A DNA stretch of 64,000 nucleotides, taken from contig NZ_JAAAML010000002.1 in assembly GCF_024105735.1 (NCBI RefSeq), positions 62,001 to 126,000 on the forward strand. Reading direction: 5' to 3'. This stretch comes from Parahoeflea alexandrii (GTDB taxonomy: Bacteria > Pseudomonadota > Alphaproteobacteria > Rhizobiales > Rhizobiaceae). Below the pieces are notes generated by a model. The model was not told the DNA's origin, did not search any database, and saw only the letters and a list, made by a program, of their open reading frames with translations. This document shows positions 20,246-28,672 of this stretch, piece by piece; position 1 is the stretch's first letter; each line of letters starts with the position of its first letter. A program made the position numbers and the translations under genes.

Positions 20246-21139
20246 ATGACGACATCGGTTGCATTGCTCGGAACCGGGCTGATGGGGTTTCCGATGGCCA
20301 GGCGCCTGCTTGCCGCGGGCCATGAGCTCACCGTCTGGAACCGGGATCAATCAAAGGCCCGGCCGCTTGCCGGGGAAGGTGCAAGGGTAGCCGACAGCGC
20401 CGCCGCAGCCGTTCGCGACGCCACCCACATCATCACCATGCTGACCGACGGCACCGTGGTGGATCAGGTCTTGTTCGACACCGGTGTGGCCGAGGCAATC
20501 ACCGCCGGCGCCACCGTCATCGACATGAGTTCGATCCAGCCTGGCCAGGCGCGCGAGCATGCCCGGCGCCTCTCCGCCCTTGGCATCTCGCATCTTGATG
20601 CCCCGGTCAGCGGCGGCACCGGTGGTGCAGAGGCCGGAACGCTGGCGATCATGGTGGGTGGCGAAACCGAGACATTCGACAAGGCTGCAAACCTGTTCAG
20701 CCCCATGGGCCGGGCCATCAGGGTCGGGCCCAGCGGCGCCGGACAACTCGCCAAGCTCGCCAATCAGGCCATCGTCGGCATCGCCATCGGCGCCGTTGCG
20801 GAAGCCACACTGCTGGTCTCCGAAGGCGGTGGCGATCTTGATGCATTCCGTGCGGCGCTCGCCGGCGGGTTTGCCGATTCCACCATCCTGCAGGTGCACG
20901 GGCAACGGATGCAGGCGAATGACTTTGCACCCCGCGGCCGTGCATCGGTGCAGCTCAAGGACCTCAACAACGTGCTTCTCGAGGCACGTGAACTCGGCAT
21001 ACAGCTCCCGCTGGTCGAGGCGATCCGCGATCGTTTTGTCCGCCTGGCCAATGATCTTGATGGCGGCAATCTCGACCATTCCGCCCTGTTCATCGAACTG
21101 CTCGACCTCAATGGCCGTCCGCCCGCACCGCGCGTTTGA
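20246..21139 (+). CDS. NAD(P)-dependent beta-hydroxyacid dehydrogenase (3-HIBDH family)
   Basis: A 297 aa member of the 3-hydroxyisobutyrate / tartronate-semialdehyde / glyoxylate reductase family. The nucleotide site is GTGLMGFPMA (9-18), the substrate loop is DAPVSGGTGGAEAGTL, and the catalytic Lys170 is in GQLAKLANQ. The ATG at 20246 has GGAGGAAG just upstream; an earlier GTG at 20156 gives an unlikely basic extension. The substrate loop is the standard carboxylate-binding form, so this is not obviously a sulfolactaldehyde reductase despite the sulfosugar locus 10 kb away. It is 30 bp from dxr and probably cotranscribed. Confidence 0.85.
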   Translation: MTTSVALLGTGLMGFPMARRLLAAGHELTVWNRDQSKARPLAGEGARVADSAAAAVRDATHIITMLTDGTVVDQVLFDTGVAEAITAGATVIDMSSIQPGQAREHARRLSALGISHLDAPVSGGTGGAEAGTLAIMVGGETETFDKAANLFSPMGRAIRVGPSGAGQLAKLANQAIVGIAIGAVAEATLLVSEGGGDLDAFRAALAGGFADSTILQVHGQRMQANDFAPRGRASVQLKDLNNVLLEARELGIQLPLVEAIRDRFVRLANDLDGGNLDHSALFIELLDLNGRPPAPRV

Positions 21140-21169
21140 CCACAAGACCCAAGCTCTCCATGGTATAGC

Positions 21170-22357
21170 ATGATCACCAGTCCCCCGAACCCCAGGCGCC
21201 GCATCTCCATCTTTGGCGCGACAGGCTCCATAGGCCGCAACACGCTAGATATCATGAACCATCTCGGGGGGCGGGAGGCGTTTGAGGTCCCTGCCATCAC
21301 CGGAATGGGCAACATCGAGCTGCTGGCCGCACAGGCACGACAGACGGGTGCCGGATTTGCAGTGACTGCCGACCCGGATCGCTATGACGATCTGAAATCC
21401 GCCCTTGCGGGATCGGGAGTCGAGGCAGGCGCCGGCCCTTCCGCATTGATCGAAGCTGGCGCAAGGGACACGGACCTTTTGATCGCCGGCATCGTCGGCA
21501 TCGCGGGCCTCGCCCCGACGCTGGCAGCAGCGGCCAACGGCGCCGACATCGCTCTTGCCAACAAGGAATGCCTGGTCTCCGCCGGCGATCTGTTTACTGC
21601 GGCCATCGCCCGTGGCGGCGGCAAGCTGCTGCCGGTCGACAGCGAGCACAATGCCATATTTCAGGTGCTGGAGGAGCACCAGCGCCACGCCGTCGAGCGC
21701 ATCATCCTGACCGCATCTGGCGGCCCCTTCCGTGATTTCACCCGCGAACAGATGGCCGCTGTCACTCCCGAAATCGCGGCTGCCCATCCCAACTGGTCGA
21801 TGGGCATCAAGATCTCCATCGACAGCGCCTCGATGTTCAACAAGGCACTCGAAATGATCGAGGCTCGGCATCTCTTCGGCATGCGGCCCGAGCAGATAGA
21901 GGTGATCGTGCATCCGCAATCGATCATCCACTCGATGGTCGGCTACAGCGACGGATCAGTGCTGGCCCAGCTCGGGGCACCCGATATGCGTCACGCCATC
22001 GGCTATGCCATTGCCCATCCGAGGCGTGCCAGTCTCCCGGTCGAAAGGCTTGATTTTGCCAAGCTGGCCCGGCTTGATTTTATCGCCCCGGACGAGGTCC
22101 GCTTTCCGGCACTCGCCCTTGCACGCACTGCCATGCAGCGCGGCGGCCTTCAGGGCGCGGTGCTGAATGGCGCCAAGGAGGCTGCGCTTGAGGCATTCAT
22201 TGCCGGCCGCACCGGTTTTCTCGACATTGCCGAAATCGTGGCGTCCGTCATGGACCGGCTCGATGACGGACGCCACGCCCTGTCCATCGATGATGTCTAC
22301 GCTGCGGACCAGGATGCTCGAAGGGCTGCTACTGAGTTGATGCGCAAATCAGCCTGA
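21170..22357 (+). CDS. dxr: 1-deoxy-D-xylulose 5-phosphate reductoisomerase
   Basis: DXR (395 aa) rearranges and reduces DXP to MEP in the non-mevalonate isoprenoid pathway and is the fosmidomycin target. NADPH site FGATGSIGRNTLD; active-site segments PVDSEHNAIFQ (metal ligands Asp/Glu), LTASGGPF, HPNWSMG and KISIDSASMFNKALE. Full length. It ends the plus-strand unit and is followed by a hairpin shared with the convergent coxM gene. Confidence 0.95.
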   Translation: MITSPPNPRRRISIFGATGSIGRNTLDIMNHLGGREAFEVPAITGMGNIELLAAQARQTGAGFAVTADPDRYDDLKSALAGSGVEAGAGPSALIEAGARDTDLLIAGIVGIAGLAPTLAAAANGADIALANKECLVSAGDLFTAAIARGGGKLLPVDSEHNAIFQVLEEHQRHAVERIILTASGGPFRDFTREQMAAVTPEIAAAHPNWSMGIKISIDSASMFNKALEMIEARHLFGMRPEQIEVIVHPQSIIHSMVGYSDGSVLAQLGAPDMRHAIGYAIAHPRRASLPVERLDFAKLARLDFIAPDEVRFPALALARTAMQRGGLQGAVLNGAKEAALEAFIAGRTGFLDIAEIVASVMDRLDDGRHALSIDDVYAADQDARRAATELMRKSA

Positions 22358-22370
22358 ATACTCAGCTCAT

Positions 22371-22396
22371 GAAAAAGGCGGGTCCGAAGACCCGCC
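22371..22396 (-). terminator. intrinsic terminator of the coxSLM operon
   Basis: A perfect 8-bp stem GGCGGGTC/GACCCGCC. Read on the minus strand the loop is TTCG, a stable tetraloop, followed by TTTTTC, so it is a textbook terminator for coxM (ends 22428). It may also slow the convergent dxr transcript, though the plus-strand T tract is poor. Confidence 0.85.
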
Positions 22397-22427
22397 CTGT
22401 ACGCTTTTCTCACACCTCGGCACTGCC

Positions 22428-23228
22428 TTATCCGGCTGCCGCAACCGCCCGCTTGGCCATCACCTTGACCAGGTTGGCACGGTAGGCCGATGAGGCGTGG
22501 ATGTCCGACATCAGCTCCGAATCGTCGACGGTGACACCGTCAATCGCGCCGGCGGAGAAGTCGGAGGCCAGGGCCTGCTCCATGTCGGCCTGCCGGAACA
22601 CGCCGTCCGAACCCGCTCCGGTCACCGCCACCCGCACCGATCCGTCACCATGCTTGGCCACGAACACGCCGGTCATCGCGTAACGCGAGGCCGGGTTTGG
22701 GAACTTGGCGTAGCCGGATTTGGAAGGAGCCTTGATCTCGACCGCCACGATCAGTTCGCCGTCTTCCAGCGCCGTGTCGAACATGCCGGTGAAGAAATCA
22801 TCGGCGCCGATGGAGCGCTTGTTGGTGACGATCGTGGCATTGAGTGCCACCAGCCCCGCCGGATAGTCCGCCGCCGGGTCATTGTTGGCGATCGAGCCGC
22901 CGATCGTCCCCATGTGCCGCACATGCGGATCACCGATATGGGCGGCGAGATGGGCGAGGCCGGGGCAGGCCGATGCGATCTCCGACGATTTCGCGACTTC
23001 CGCATGGGTTGTTGCAGCCCCGATGCGGATCGAGCCGCCACTGACGGAAATGCCCTTCATGTCGGAGACGTGGCGAAGATCGACCAGGTCTGAAGGAGCG
23101 GCGAGCCGCTGTTTCATGGTTGGCAGCAGGGTCTGTCCGCCGGAGAGATACTTGGCCTCGTCATTTGACGAAGCCAGCTTGACGGCGTCCTCGACCGAGG
23201 AGGCACGGTGATAGTTGGTTGCATACAT
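22428..23228 (-). CDS. molybdenum hydroxylase FAD-binding subunit (CoxM-like)
   Basis: A 266 aa FAD subunit of the xanthine-oxidase family. The FAD loops are YLSGGQTLLPTMK (near 27-39) and the HMGTIGGSIANNDPAAD segment. It transfers electrons from the CoxS-like [2Fe-2S] centres to an acceptor. Start supported by GGGAGG upstream; 18 bp after coxL. Third gene of coxS-coxL-coxM and followed by a clear terminator. Confidence 0.9.
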   Translation of the reverse strand: MYATNYHRASSVEDAVKLASSNDEAKYLSGGQTLLPTMKQRLAAPSDLVDLRHVSDMKGISVSGGSIRIGAATTHAEVAKSSEIASACPGLAHLAAHIGDPHVRHMGTIGGSIANNDPAADYPAGLVALNATIVTNKRSIGADDFFTGMFDTALEDGELIVAVEIKAPSKSGYAKFPNPASRYAMTGVFVAKHGDGSVRVAVTGAGSDGVFRQADMEQALASDFSAGAIDGVTVDDSELMSDIHASSAYRANLVKVMAKRAVAAAG

Positions 23229-23246
23229 GGTGTCTGCCTCCCTTTC

Positions 23247-25595
23247 CTACTTTGCCGATCCGAGCGCTGCCCAGACCCGTTGCGGGGTCGCAGGCATCGT
23301 CAGGTCATTGTTGCCGATTGCATCGGTGATGGCGTTGATCAGTGCCGGTGGAGAGCCGATCGCTCCGGCCTCTCCGCAGCCCTTGATGCCGAGCGGGTTG
23401 GACGGGCAGGCGGTTTCCGTGGTCGAGATCTGGAACGACGGCAGGTCGTCGGCACGCGGCATGGTGTAGTCCATGTAGCTCGCCGTCAGCAGCTGACCGG
23501 TTTCCGCATCGTAATGCGTGCCTTCCAGCAATGCTTGCCCGATGCCCTGCGCCACGCCACCATGGACCTGGCCTTCGACAATCATCGGATTGATGATCTT
23601 GCCGAAGTCGTCGGCCGCAACGAACTGGATGATTTCGGTCTTGCCGGTTTCCGGATCGACCTCCACTTCGCAGATGTAGCAGCCGGCCGGGAAGGTGAAG
23701 TTGGACGGGTCGTAGAACGCGCCTTCCTTGAGCCCCGGCTCCATGCCTTCCGGCATGTTGTGTGCGGTGTAGGCGGCGAGCGCCATCTGGAACCACGGCA
23801 CGCTCTTGTCGGTGCCGGCGACCTTGAGCTCGCCATTCTCGATGACGATGTCGCTTTCATCGGCCTCGAGCAGGTGCGCCGCAAGTTTCTTGGCCTTGAT
23901 TTCGACCTTGTCGAGCGCCTTGACCACCGCCGACATGCCGACCGCACCGGAGCGCGAGCCGTAGGTACCCATGCCCATCTGCACCTTGTCGGTGTCACCA
24001 TGGACAATGGAGACGGTGTCGATGCCAACGCCGAAGCGGTCGGCAACGAGCTGGGCAAAGGTGGTTTCATGACCCTGGCCATGGCTGTGTGATCCGGTCA
24101 GAACCTCGACCGTGCCCACCGCGTTGACCCGCACTTCCGCCGATTCCCAGAGGCCGACGCCGGCGCCGAGCGATCCCACCGCGGCTGACGGCGCGATGCC
24201 GCAGGCCTCGATGTAGCAGCTCATGCCGATGCCCCTGAGCTTGCCGCGGCTCTTGGCTTCCTCCTTGCGGGCGGCGAAACCTGCATAGTCGGAAGCGTCC
24301 ATGGCCGCATTGAGCGAAGCTTCGAAATCACCTGCGTCGTAGCACATGATCACCGGCGTCTGGTGCGGGAACTCGCGGACGAAGTTTGTCTTGCGAAGTT
24401 CCGCCGGCGACACTCCGAGCTCACGTGCTGCAGTCTCCATTGTCCGCTCGACCAGATAGGTGGCCTCCGGGCGTCCCGCGCCGCGATAGGCGTCCACCGG
24501 GACGGTGTTGGTGTAGACCGTGCGCACATTGGCGTGAATGTTGGGGATATTGTACTGGCCCGACAGCAGCGTGGCGTAGAGATAGGTCGGAACCGAACTC
24601 GAAAACAGCGACATGTAGGCGCCGAGATTGGCGATCGTGTCGACCTTGAACCCGGTGATCCGGTTGTCGGCGTCAAACGCCATCTTCACCGTCGAGACAT
24701 GGTCACGGCCATGCGCATCAGTGAGGAAGGCTTCGGTCCGGTCCGAATTCCACTTGACCGGGACACCGGTGCGCTTGGAAGCCCAGAGGCAGACGATCTC
24801 TTCGGGATAGATGTAGATCTTCGAGCCGAAACCGCCGCCGACGTCGGGCGCGATCACCCGCAGCTTGTTCTCGGGCGCCACGTTGTAGAACGCACTGAGC
24901 ACCAGCCGTGCGACATGCGGGTTCTGCGAGGTGGTCCACAGCGTGTAGTGATCCTCGCCCTCGTCGTAGACACCGAGTGCCGCACGCGGCTCCATCGGGT
25001 TGGGAACCAGACGGTTGTTGATGACCTTCATTTCGGTGACATGCGCCGCCGATGCAATCGCTGCATCGGTTGCCGCACTGTCGCCAATCTCCCAGTCAAA
25101 GATCAGGTTGTTCTTTGCCTCGGGATGGAGTTGCGGGGCACCATCCTTGAGCGCCTCGATCGCGGACGTGACCACCGGCAGGGTTTCATAGTCGACAACC
25201 ACAGCCTCTGCCGCATCACGTGCCTGGGTCTTGCTGTCGGCAACCACGATGGCGACTGCGTCTCCGACATAGCGGACCGTGTCCTGGGCAAGGGGACGCC
25301 ATGCACCCATGTTCATCGGCGTCCCGTCCTTGGAATGTATCATCCAGCCGCAGATGATGTTTCCGATCGCGTCTTCGGCCAGCTGCGCGCCATTGAGAAT
25401 ACCGATCACGCCCGGCATCTTTTCAGCGGCCGAAGTGTCGATGCTCTTGATCTTGGCATGCGCGTGCGGCGAGCGGATGAAATGGGCATGCTTCATGCCC
25501 GGCACCACCATGTCGTCCGTGTACCGGCCCTTGCCGGTTATGAACCGCTTGTCTTCCTTGCGCGCCACCCGGGCGCCGATGCCTTCCATTCCCAT
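23247..25595 (-). CDS. molybdenum hydroxylase large subunit (form II CoxL-like)
   Basis: A 782 aa molybdopterin subunit. Mo-cofactor motifs include GGGFGSK (253-259), a late KGCGEAGAIG segment with the base Glu, and GQGHETTFAQ. The active-site loop is AYRGAGR (369-375), which marks the form II group; genuine form I CO dehydrogenases carry AYxCSFR. It is therefore an aldehyde, purine, aromatic or other hydroxylase and probably not a CO dehydrogenase. The ATG at 25595 has GGAGGAG eight bases upstream, which sets the start. Confidence 0.9.
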   Translation of the reverse strand: MGMEGIGARVARKEDKRFITGKGRYTDDMVVPGMKHAHFIRSPHAHAKIKSIDTSAAEKMPGVIGILNGAQLAEDAIGNIICGWMIHSKDGTPMNMGAWRPLAQDTVRYVGDAVAIVVADSKTQARDAAEAVVVDYETLPVVTSAIEALKDGAPQLHPEAKNNLIFDWEIGDSAATDAAIASAAHVTEMKVINNRLVPNPMEPRAALGVYDEGEDHYTLWTTSQNPHVARLVLSAFYNVAPENKLRVIAPDVGGGFGSKIYIYPEEIVCLWASKRTGVPVKWNSDRTEAFLTDAHGRDHVSTVKMAFDADNRITGFKVDTIANLGAYMSLFSSSVPTYLYATLLSGQYNIPNIHANVRTVYTNTVPVDAYRGAGRPEATYLVERTMETAARELGVSPAELRKTNFVREFPHQTPVIMCYDAGDFEASLNAAMDASDYAGFAARKEEAKSRGKLRGIGMSCYIEACGIAPSAAVGSLGAGVGLWESAEVRVNAVGTVEVLTGSHSHGQGHETTFAQLVADRFGVGIDTVSIVHGDTDKVQMGMGTYGSRSGAVGMSAVVKALDKVEIKAKKLAAHLLEADESDIVIENGELKVAGTDKSVPWFQMALAAYTAHNMPEGMEPGLKEGAFYDPSNFTFPAGCYICEVEVDPETGKTEIIQFVAADDFGKIINPMIVEGQVHGGVAQGIGQALLEGTHYDAETGQLLTASYMDYTMPRADDLPSFQISTTETACPSNPLGIKGCGEAGAIGSPPALINAITDAIGNNDLTMPATPQRVWAALGSAK

Positions 25596-25789
25596 ATTCC
25601 AAACTCCTCCGGTTGGGTGATGGAGAAGAGCCGGTGCGGAACTCGTTTTCGCGTCTGGAGATCGGGATCTCAATCCGGCAACGGCAACGGAACTCTCCCT
25701 GCCGGTGCAACTTCGATCCTCAAACCCGTGACCACCTCCTGGTCATCCGCGCTGTCCGCAGCTCTTCGCCATTGCCTGTTCAGGCATCT

Positions 25790-26281
25790 TTATTCGGCTG
25801 CGACCTTCGTGCCGTCGCCCATCTTGGACGCGGCGTCGAGCACTGCCTTGACGATGTTGTGATAGCCGGTGCAACGGCAGATATTGCCTTCAAGCTCCTG
25901 CCGCACGGTCTTCTCGTCCAGCCGGCCGCCGTGCCGCTGGATCATGTCGACCGCCGACATGATCATTCCGGGCGTGCAGAACCCGCACTGCAGGCCATGA
26001 TGCTCACGAAATGCAGCCTGTACCGGATGCAGTTCCCCACCGGAGGCCAGGCCTTCGATCGTTACGACCTCCGAACCGTCCGCCTGAGCAGCCAGCATCG
26101 TGCAGGATTTGACCGCCTTGCCATCCACGTGCACCACGCATGCACCGCACTGGGACGTGTCGCATCCGACATGGGTACCGGTCAGCCCGAGATTTTCACG
26201 GATGAACTGGACCAGAAGAGTCCTGTCCTCACATTGGCCGGAAACGGAGCGTCCGTTCACGGTCATAGATACATTCGCCAT
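25790..26281 (-). CDS. molybdenum hydroxylase [2Fe-2S] subunit (CoxS-like)
   Basis: A 163 aa small subunit with two [2Fe-2S] clusters: the plant-type cluster from Cys40, Cys45, Cys48 and Cys60, and the helical cluster from Cys99, Cys102, Cys135 and Cys137 (QCGFCTPGM and NICRCTGY). First gene of the operon, preceded by GGGAGGAA. A 194-bp gap separates it from coxL, longer than usual; nothing coding is evident in it. Confidence 0.93.
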   Translation of the reverse strand: MANVSMTVNGRSVSGQCEDRTLLVQFIRENLGLTGTHVGCDTSQCGACVVHVDGKAVKSCTMLAAQADGSEVVTIEGLASGGELHPVQAAFREHHGLQCGFCTPGMIMSAVDMIQRHGGRLDEKTVRQELEGNICRCTGYHNIVKAVLDAASKMGDGTKVAAE

Positions 26282-26332
26282 AAAATTCCTCCCTGGGGTG
26301 TACAGTCCTCACTCACCCTGCTGGCATCATTT

Positions 26333-26350
26333 TCCTTTTTTGAAAAAGGA
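26333..26350. promoter_or_regulatory. perfect palindrome upstream of coxS
   Basis: TCCTTTTT-TG-AAAAAGGA, an 8-bp inverted repeat with a 2-bp centre, 52 bp before the coxS start in the 522-bp divergent region. It could be an operator or part of the leader. Function unproven. Confidence 0.35.
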
Positions 26351-26531
26351 TCAACAGCTAAACTGGGAATTATGTTCACCAAGGCAACAGCCAATCGTTG
26401 GGGCGAGCCGACATGATGTCCGCTTGCTACCGCCGGATTCTCCGACAATGGCGCGGATAGTGCCCGATCACGGCCTTGAAACGCTCAAATCCGGGCAAGG
26501 CGTGGGTATTTTGGTCAGGTTGCGCGTCCGA

Positions 26532-26559
26532 TTGCCGCAAGAAAGCGGTTGCCGCAAGA
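26532..26559. promoter_or_regulatory. tandem TTGCcGCAA palindromes between coxS and dctP
   Basis: The 11-mer TTGCCGCAAGA occurs at 26532-26542 and again at 26549-26559, in the same orientation with starts 17 bp apart. Each contains the small palindrome TTGC-c-GCAA. A repeated palindrome in a divergent intergenic region is typical of a regulator operator. No regulator gene is adjacent. The rest of the 26282-26803 gap shows no credible gene. Confidence 0.4.
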
Positions 26560-26743
26560 CAGGTTTCCATCTACAAACTGACCGGACGGTCGGTTAATTT
26601 CCGGATCGATCCCTGGGAGGCTTGTTCGAAAGACTAACACCCGCCTGTTCGGCCATGCTTCCGCAGTTGCCCGCGAAATGGCATAACTCTTTCGGAAGCA
26701 CCCGGGCGGAGACCCGCTACAGGCTCTAGGCAGTTACAAAAAA

Positions 26744-26763
26744 TGCCCCTAGTTTCCGGGGCA
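26744..26763 (-). terminator. minus-strand hairpin with T tract upstream of dctP
   Basis: TGCCCC/GGGGCA stem with an 8-nt loop. On the minus strand the stem is followed by TTTTTTG, giving a terminator shape that would stop leftward transcription before it enters the cox promoter region. No minus-strand gene precedes it, so it may instead be a barrier or attenuator. Confidence 0.35.
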
Positions 26764-26803
26764 GCCGCGGTCCTCAATCCGCAAACCTATCTGGGAGGAT
26801 AGA

Positions 26804-27853
26804 ATGAAGAAACGCAATTTCCTGAAATCCGCTGCAGTTGCGGCACTTGCCCTTTCCGCAATGGGTGCATCGTCGATCGGTGCGGCCGCGCAGGAAGTCA
26901 CCCTGCGCATGCACCAGTTCCTGCCGGCGCAGGCGAATGTTCCTGCCGGCATCCTCATCCCCTGGGCGGAAAAGATCGGCACTGAATCAGGCGGCCGCAT
27001 CAAGGTCGAGGTGTTTTCAGCCATGTCGCTCGGCGGCACGCCGCCGCAGCTGATGGACCAGGCCCGTGACGGCGTTGTCGACATCGTCTGGACTCTCCCC
27101 GGCTACACCCCCGGCCGCTTCCCGAGCGTCGAGGTGTTTGAACTTCCCTTCACCATGACCAATGCCGAAGCGACGTCGCGGGCCTATTGGGACCTGTTCA
27201 AGTCGGACATGGAAGCCAGCGAGTTCAAGGGCGTCAAGATTCTCGCCACTTGGGTCCATGGCCCCGGCGTGATTCACTCCAAGGGCGATGGCGTCCGCAA
27301 GCTTGAGGATATGGAAGGCAAGAAGATGCGCGGCCCGACCCGCGTCATCAACGGCCTGCTTGCTGAACTCGGCGCCGAGCCGGTCGGCATGCCGGTTCCG
27401 GCCATTCCGGAAGCCCTGTCGAAGGGCGTGATCGACGGCACCGTGATTCCGTGGGAAGTGACGCCAGCGCTCAAGGTTGCCGAACTTGTCGACACCCATA
27501 CCGAGTTTGCCGGCGACACCGCGCTTTACACCGCGGCCTTCGTCCTGGCCATGAACCAGGCCAAATACGACAGCATGCCCGACGATCTCAAGAAGATCCT
27601 CGACGACAACACTGGCGCTGAGTTCTCTGCCTATGCCGGCAAGACCATGGCGGGCTACGATGCCGCAGGCCGCGGCATTGCCGAAGCCACAGACAACGAG
27701 ATTGTCGTGCTGGATGAAGCCGAGGTCGAACGCTGGAAGGCCATCGCCGAAACCGTGCGTGACAACTGGTTCGACGAGATGGACGCAAAGGGCATGGACG
27801 GCGAAGCTCTTTACGCCAAGGCGCAGGAACTGATTGCCAAGTACACCAAGTAA
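26804..27853 (+). CDS. TRAP transporter substrate-binding protein DctP (system 1)
   Basis: A 349 aa periplasmic solute-binding protein with a Sec signal peptide (MKKRNFLKS start, cleavage near AAAQ). DctP-family features are the TLRMHQFLP N-terminus, PWAEKIGTESGGRIKVEVF, the KKMRGPTRVINGLL segment with the ligand-carboxylate Arg, and PWEVTPALK. It feeds the dctQ-dctM pair downstream. A ribosome site GGGAGGAT precedes the ATG. Lying back-to-back with coxSLM suggests its ligand may be the hydroxylase substrate. It lacks the palindrome found at the sulfosugar genes. Confidence 0.9.
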   Translation: MKKRNFLKSAAVAALALSAMGASSIGAAAQEVTLRMHQFLPAQANVPAGILIPWAEKIGTESGGRIKVEVFSAMSLGGTPPQLMDQARDGVVDIVWTLPGYTPGRFPSVEVFELPFTMTNAEATSRAYWDLFKSDMEASEFKGVKILATWVHGPGVIHSKGDGVRKLEDMEGKKMRGPTRVINGLLAELGAEPVGMPVPAIPEALSKGVIDGTVIPWEVTPALKVAELVDTHTEFAGDTALYTAAFVLAMNQAKYDSMPDDLKKILDDNTGAEFSAYAGKTMAGYDAAGRGIAEATDNEIVVLDEAEVERWKAIAETVRDNWFDEMDAKGMDGEALYAKAQELIAKYTK

Positions 27854-27872
27854 AACGCTGGGTTTTGCAATG

Positions 27873-27908
27873 CCGGCGGGGCCAGTCTGCGAGGACCGAC
27901 CCCGCCGG
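27873..27908 (+). promoter_or_regulatory. intercistronic stem-loop between dctP and dctQ (system 1)
   Basis: CCGGCGGGG pairs with CCCCGCCGG over 9 bp around an 18-nt loop, with no T tract. Such hairpins often protect the 3' end of the binding-protein mRNA so that it accumulates above the membrane genes. This is inferred from position and structure; the 288-bp spacer holds nothing else evident. Confidence 0.5.
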
Positions 27909-28141
27909 AATCATATCAGGACCCTGAAAGAGGGCCATGGGGGCCAATTCCGCGGGAACTTGCCGGATCGAATCGGACGCCGATTGGTCACCACAACAGC
28001 GCATCCAGGTTAGCCTGCGTGGACGGCCCGGCAACATCCGGTCTTTACAAGACCCGGCCGGTCCTGCACAGGCTTCTAATGGTACCCGTCAGGATATGGT
28101 CCTAGGGGCGCGTGGCCGCGGCCACGCCGGGGAGGTTTGAA

Positions 28142-28672
28142 ATGTTTGACCGGATAGACCGGCTGATGCGGTCACTTGCTGCTTTCCTGGCCATCCTGGG
28201 CGGGTTGGTCCTGGTGATCGTCATTCTTACCACAGTCACATCGGTGGCCGGCAGAGCCCTGCTGTGGGTCGGGCTTGGGCCCATTCGCGGCGATTTCGAA
28301 CTTGTCGAGCTCGGCACCGGCTTCGCCGTCTTTTCCTTCCTGCCGTGGGTTCAGATCAACCGCCAGCATGCATCGGTGGAGATCCTCACCATGCATATGG
28401 GCGATAGCGCCAACCGGCTGATCGACCTCATCGCAGATCTGCTGATGCTTGCCATCGCCGTTCTCCTCACCTGGAAGCACTGGGACGGCACGCTTGACAA
28501 GTTCGCCTATGGCGAAACCACGTTCATCATCCAGTACCCGATCTGGTGGGCCTATGCCTCGGGTCTGGTCGGCGCCTTCGGTTTTGTTCTGATAAGTTTC
28601 TGGTGTGTGATCCTCAGTGCCCGTGCGCTGTTGACCGGTCGCAGCCAGATGCATGGAGAGACGGTACATTGA
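28142..28672 (+). CDS. TRAP transporter small membrane subunit DctQ (system 1)
   Basis: A 176 aa protein with four predicted membrane helices. DctQ markers are the ELVELGTGFAVFSFLPWVQ helix and the QYPIWWAYASGLVGAF helix. The ATG at 28142 follows GGGGAGG at a good distance; an upstream in-frame codon at 28112 is not supported by a ribosome site. The stop overlaps the TTG start of dctM. Confidence 0.88.
   Translation: MFDRIDRLMRSLAAFLAILGGLVLVIVILTTVTSVAGRALLWVGLGPIRGDFELVELGTGFAVFSFLPWVQINRQHASVEILTMHMGDSANRLIDLIADLLMLAIAVLLTWKHWDGTLDKFAYGETTFIIQYPIWWAYASGLVGAFGFVLISFWCVILSARALLTGRSQMHGETVH

Noticed and set aside
20246-21139. Beta-hydroxyacid dehydrogenase as the missing sulfolactaldehyde reductase (YihU-like)
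   Set aside because: The substrate loop is the ordinary DAPVSGGTGG form; YihU, as I recall it, replaces this with a GRTSAN-type loop carrying an arginine for the sulfonate. It is also 10 kb away, beside dxr and without the palindrome.
22428-26281. coxSLM as an aerobic CO dehydrogenase
   Set aside because: The active-site loop is AYRGAGR (form II), not AYxCSFR, and no maturation genes (coxD, E, F, G) are adjacent.
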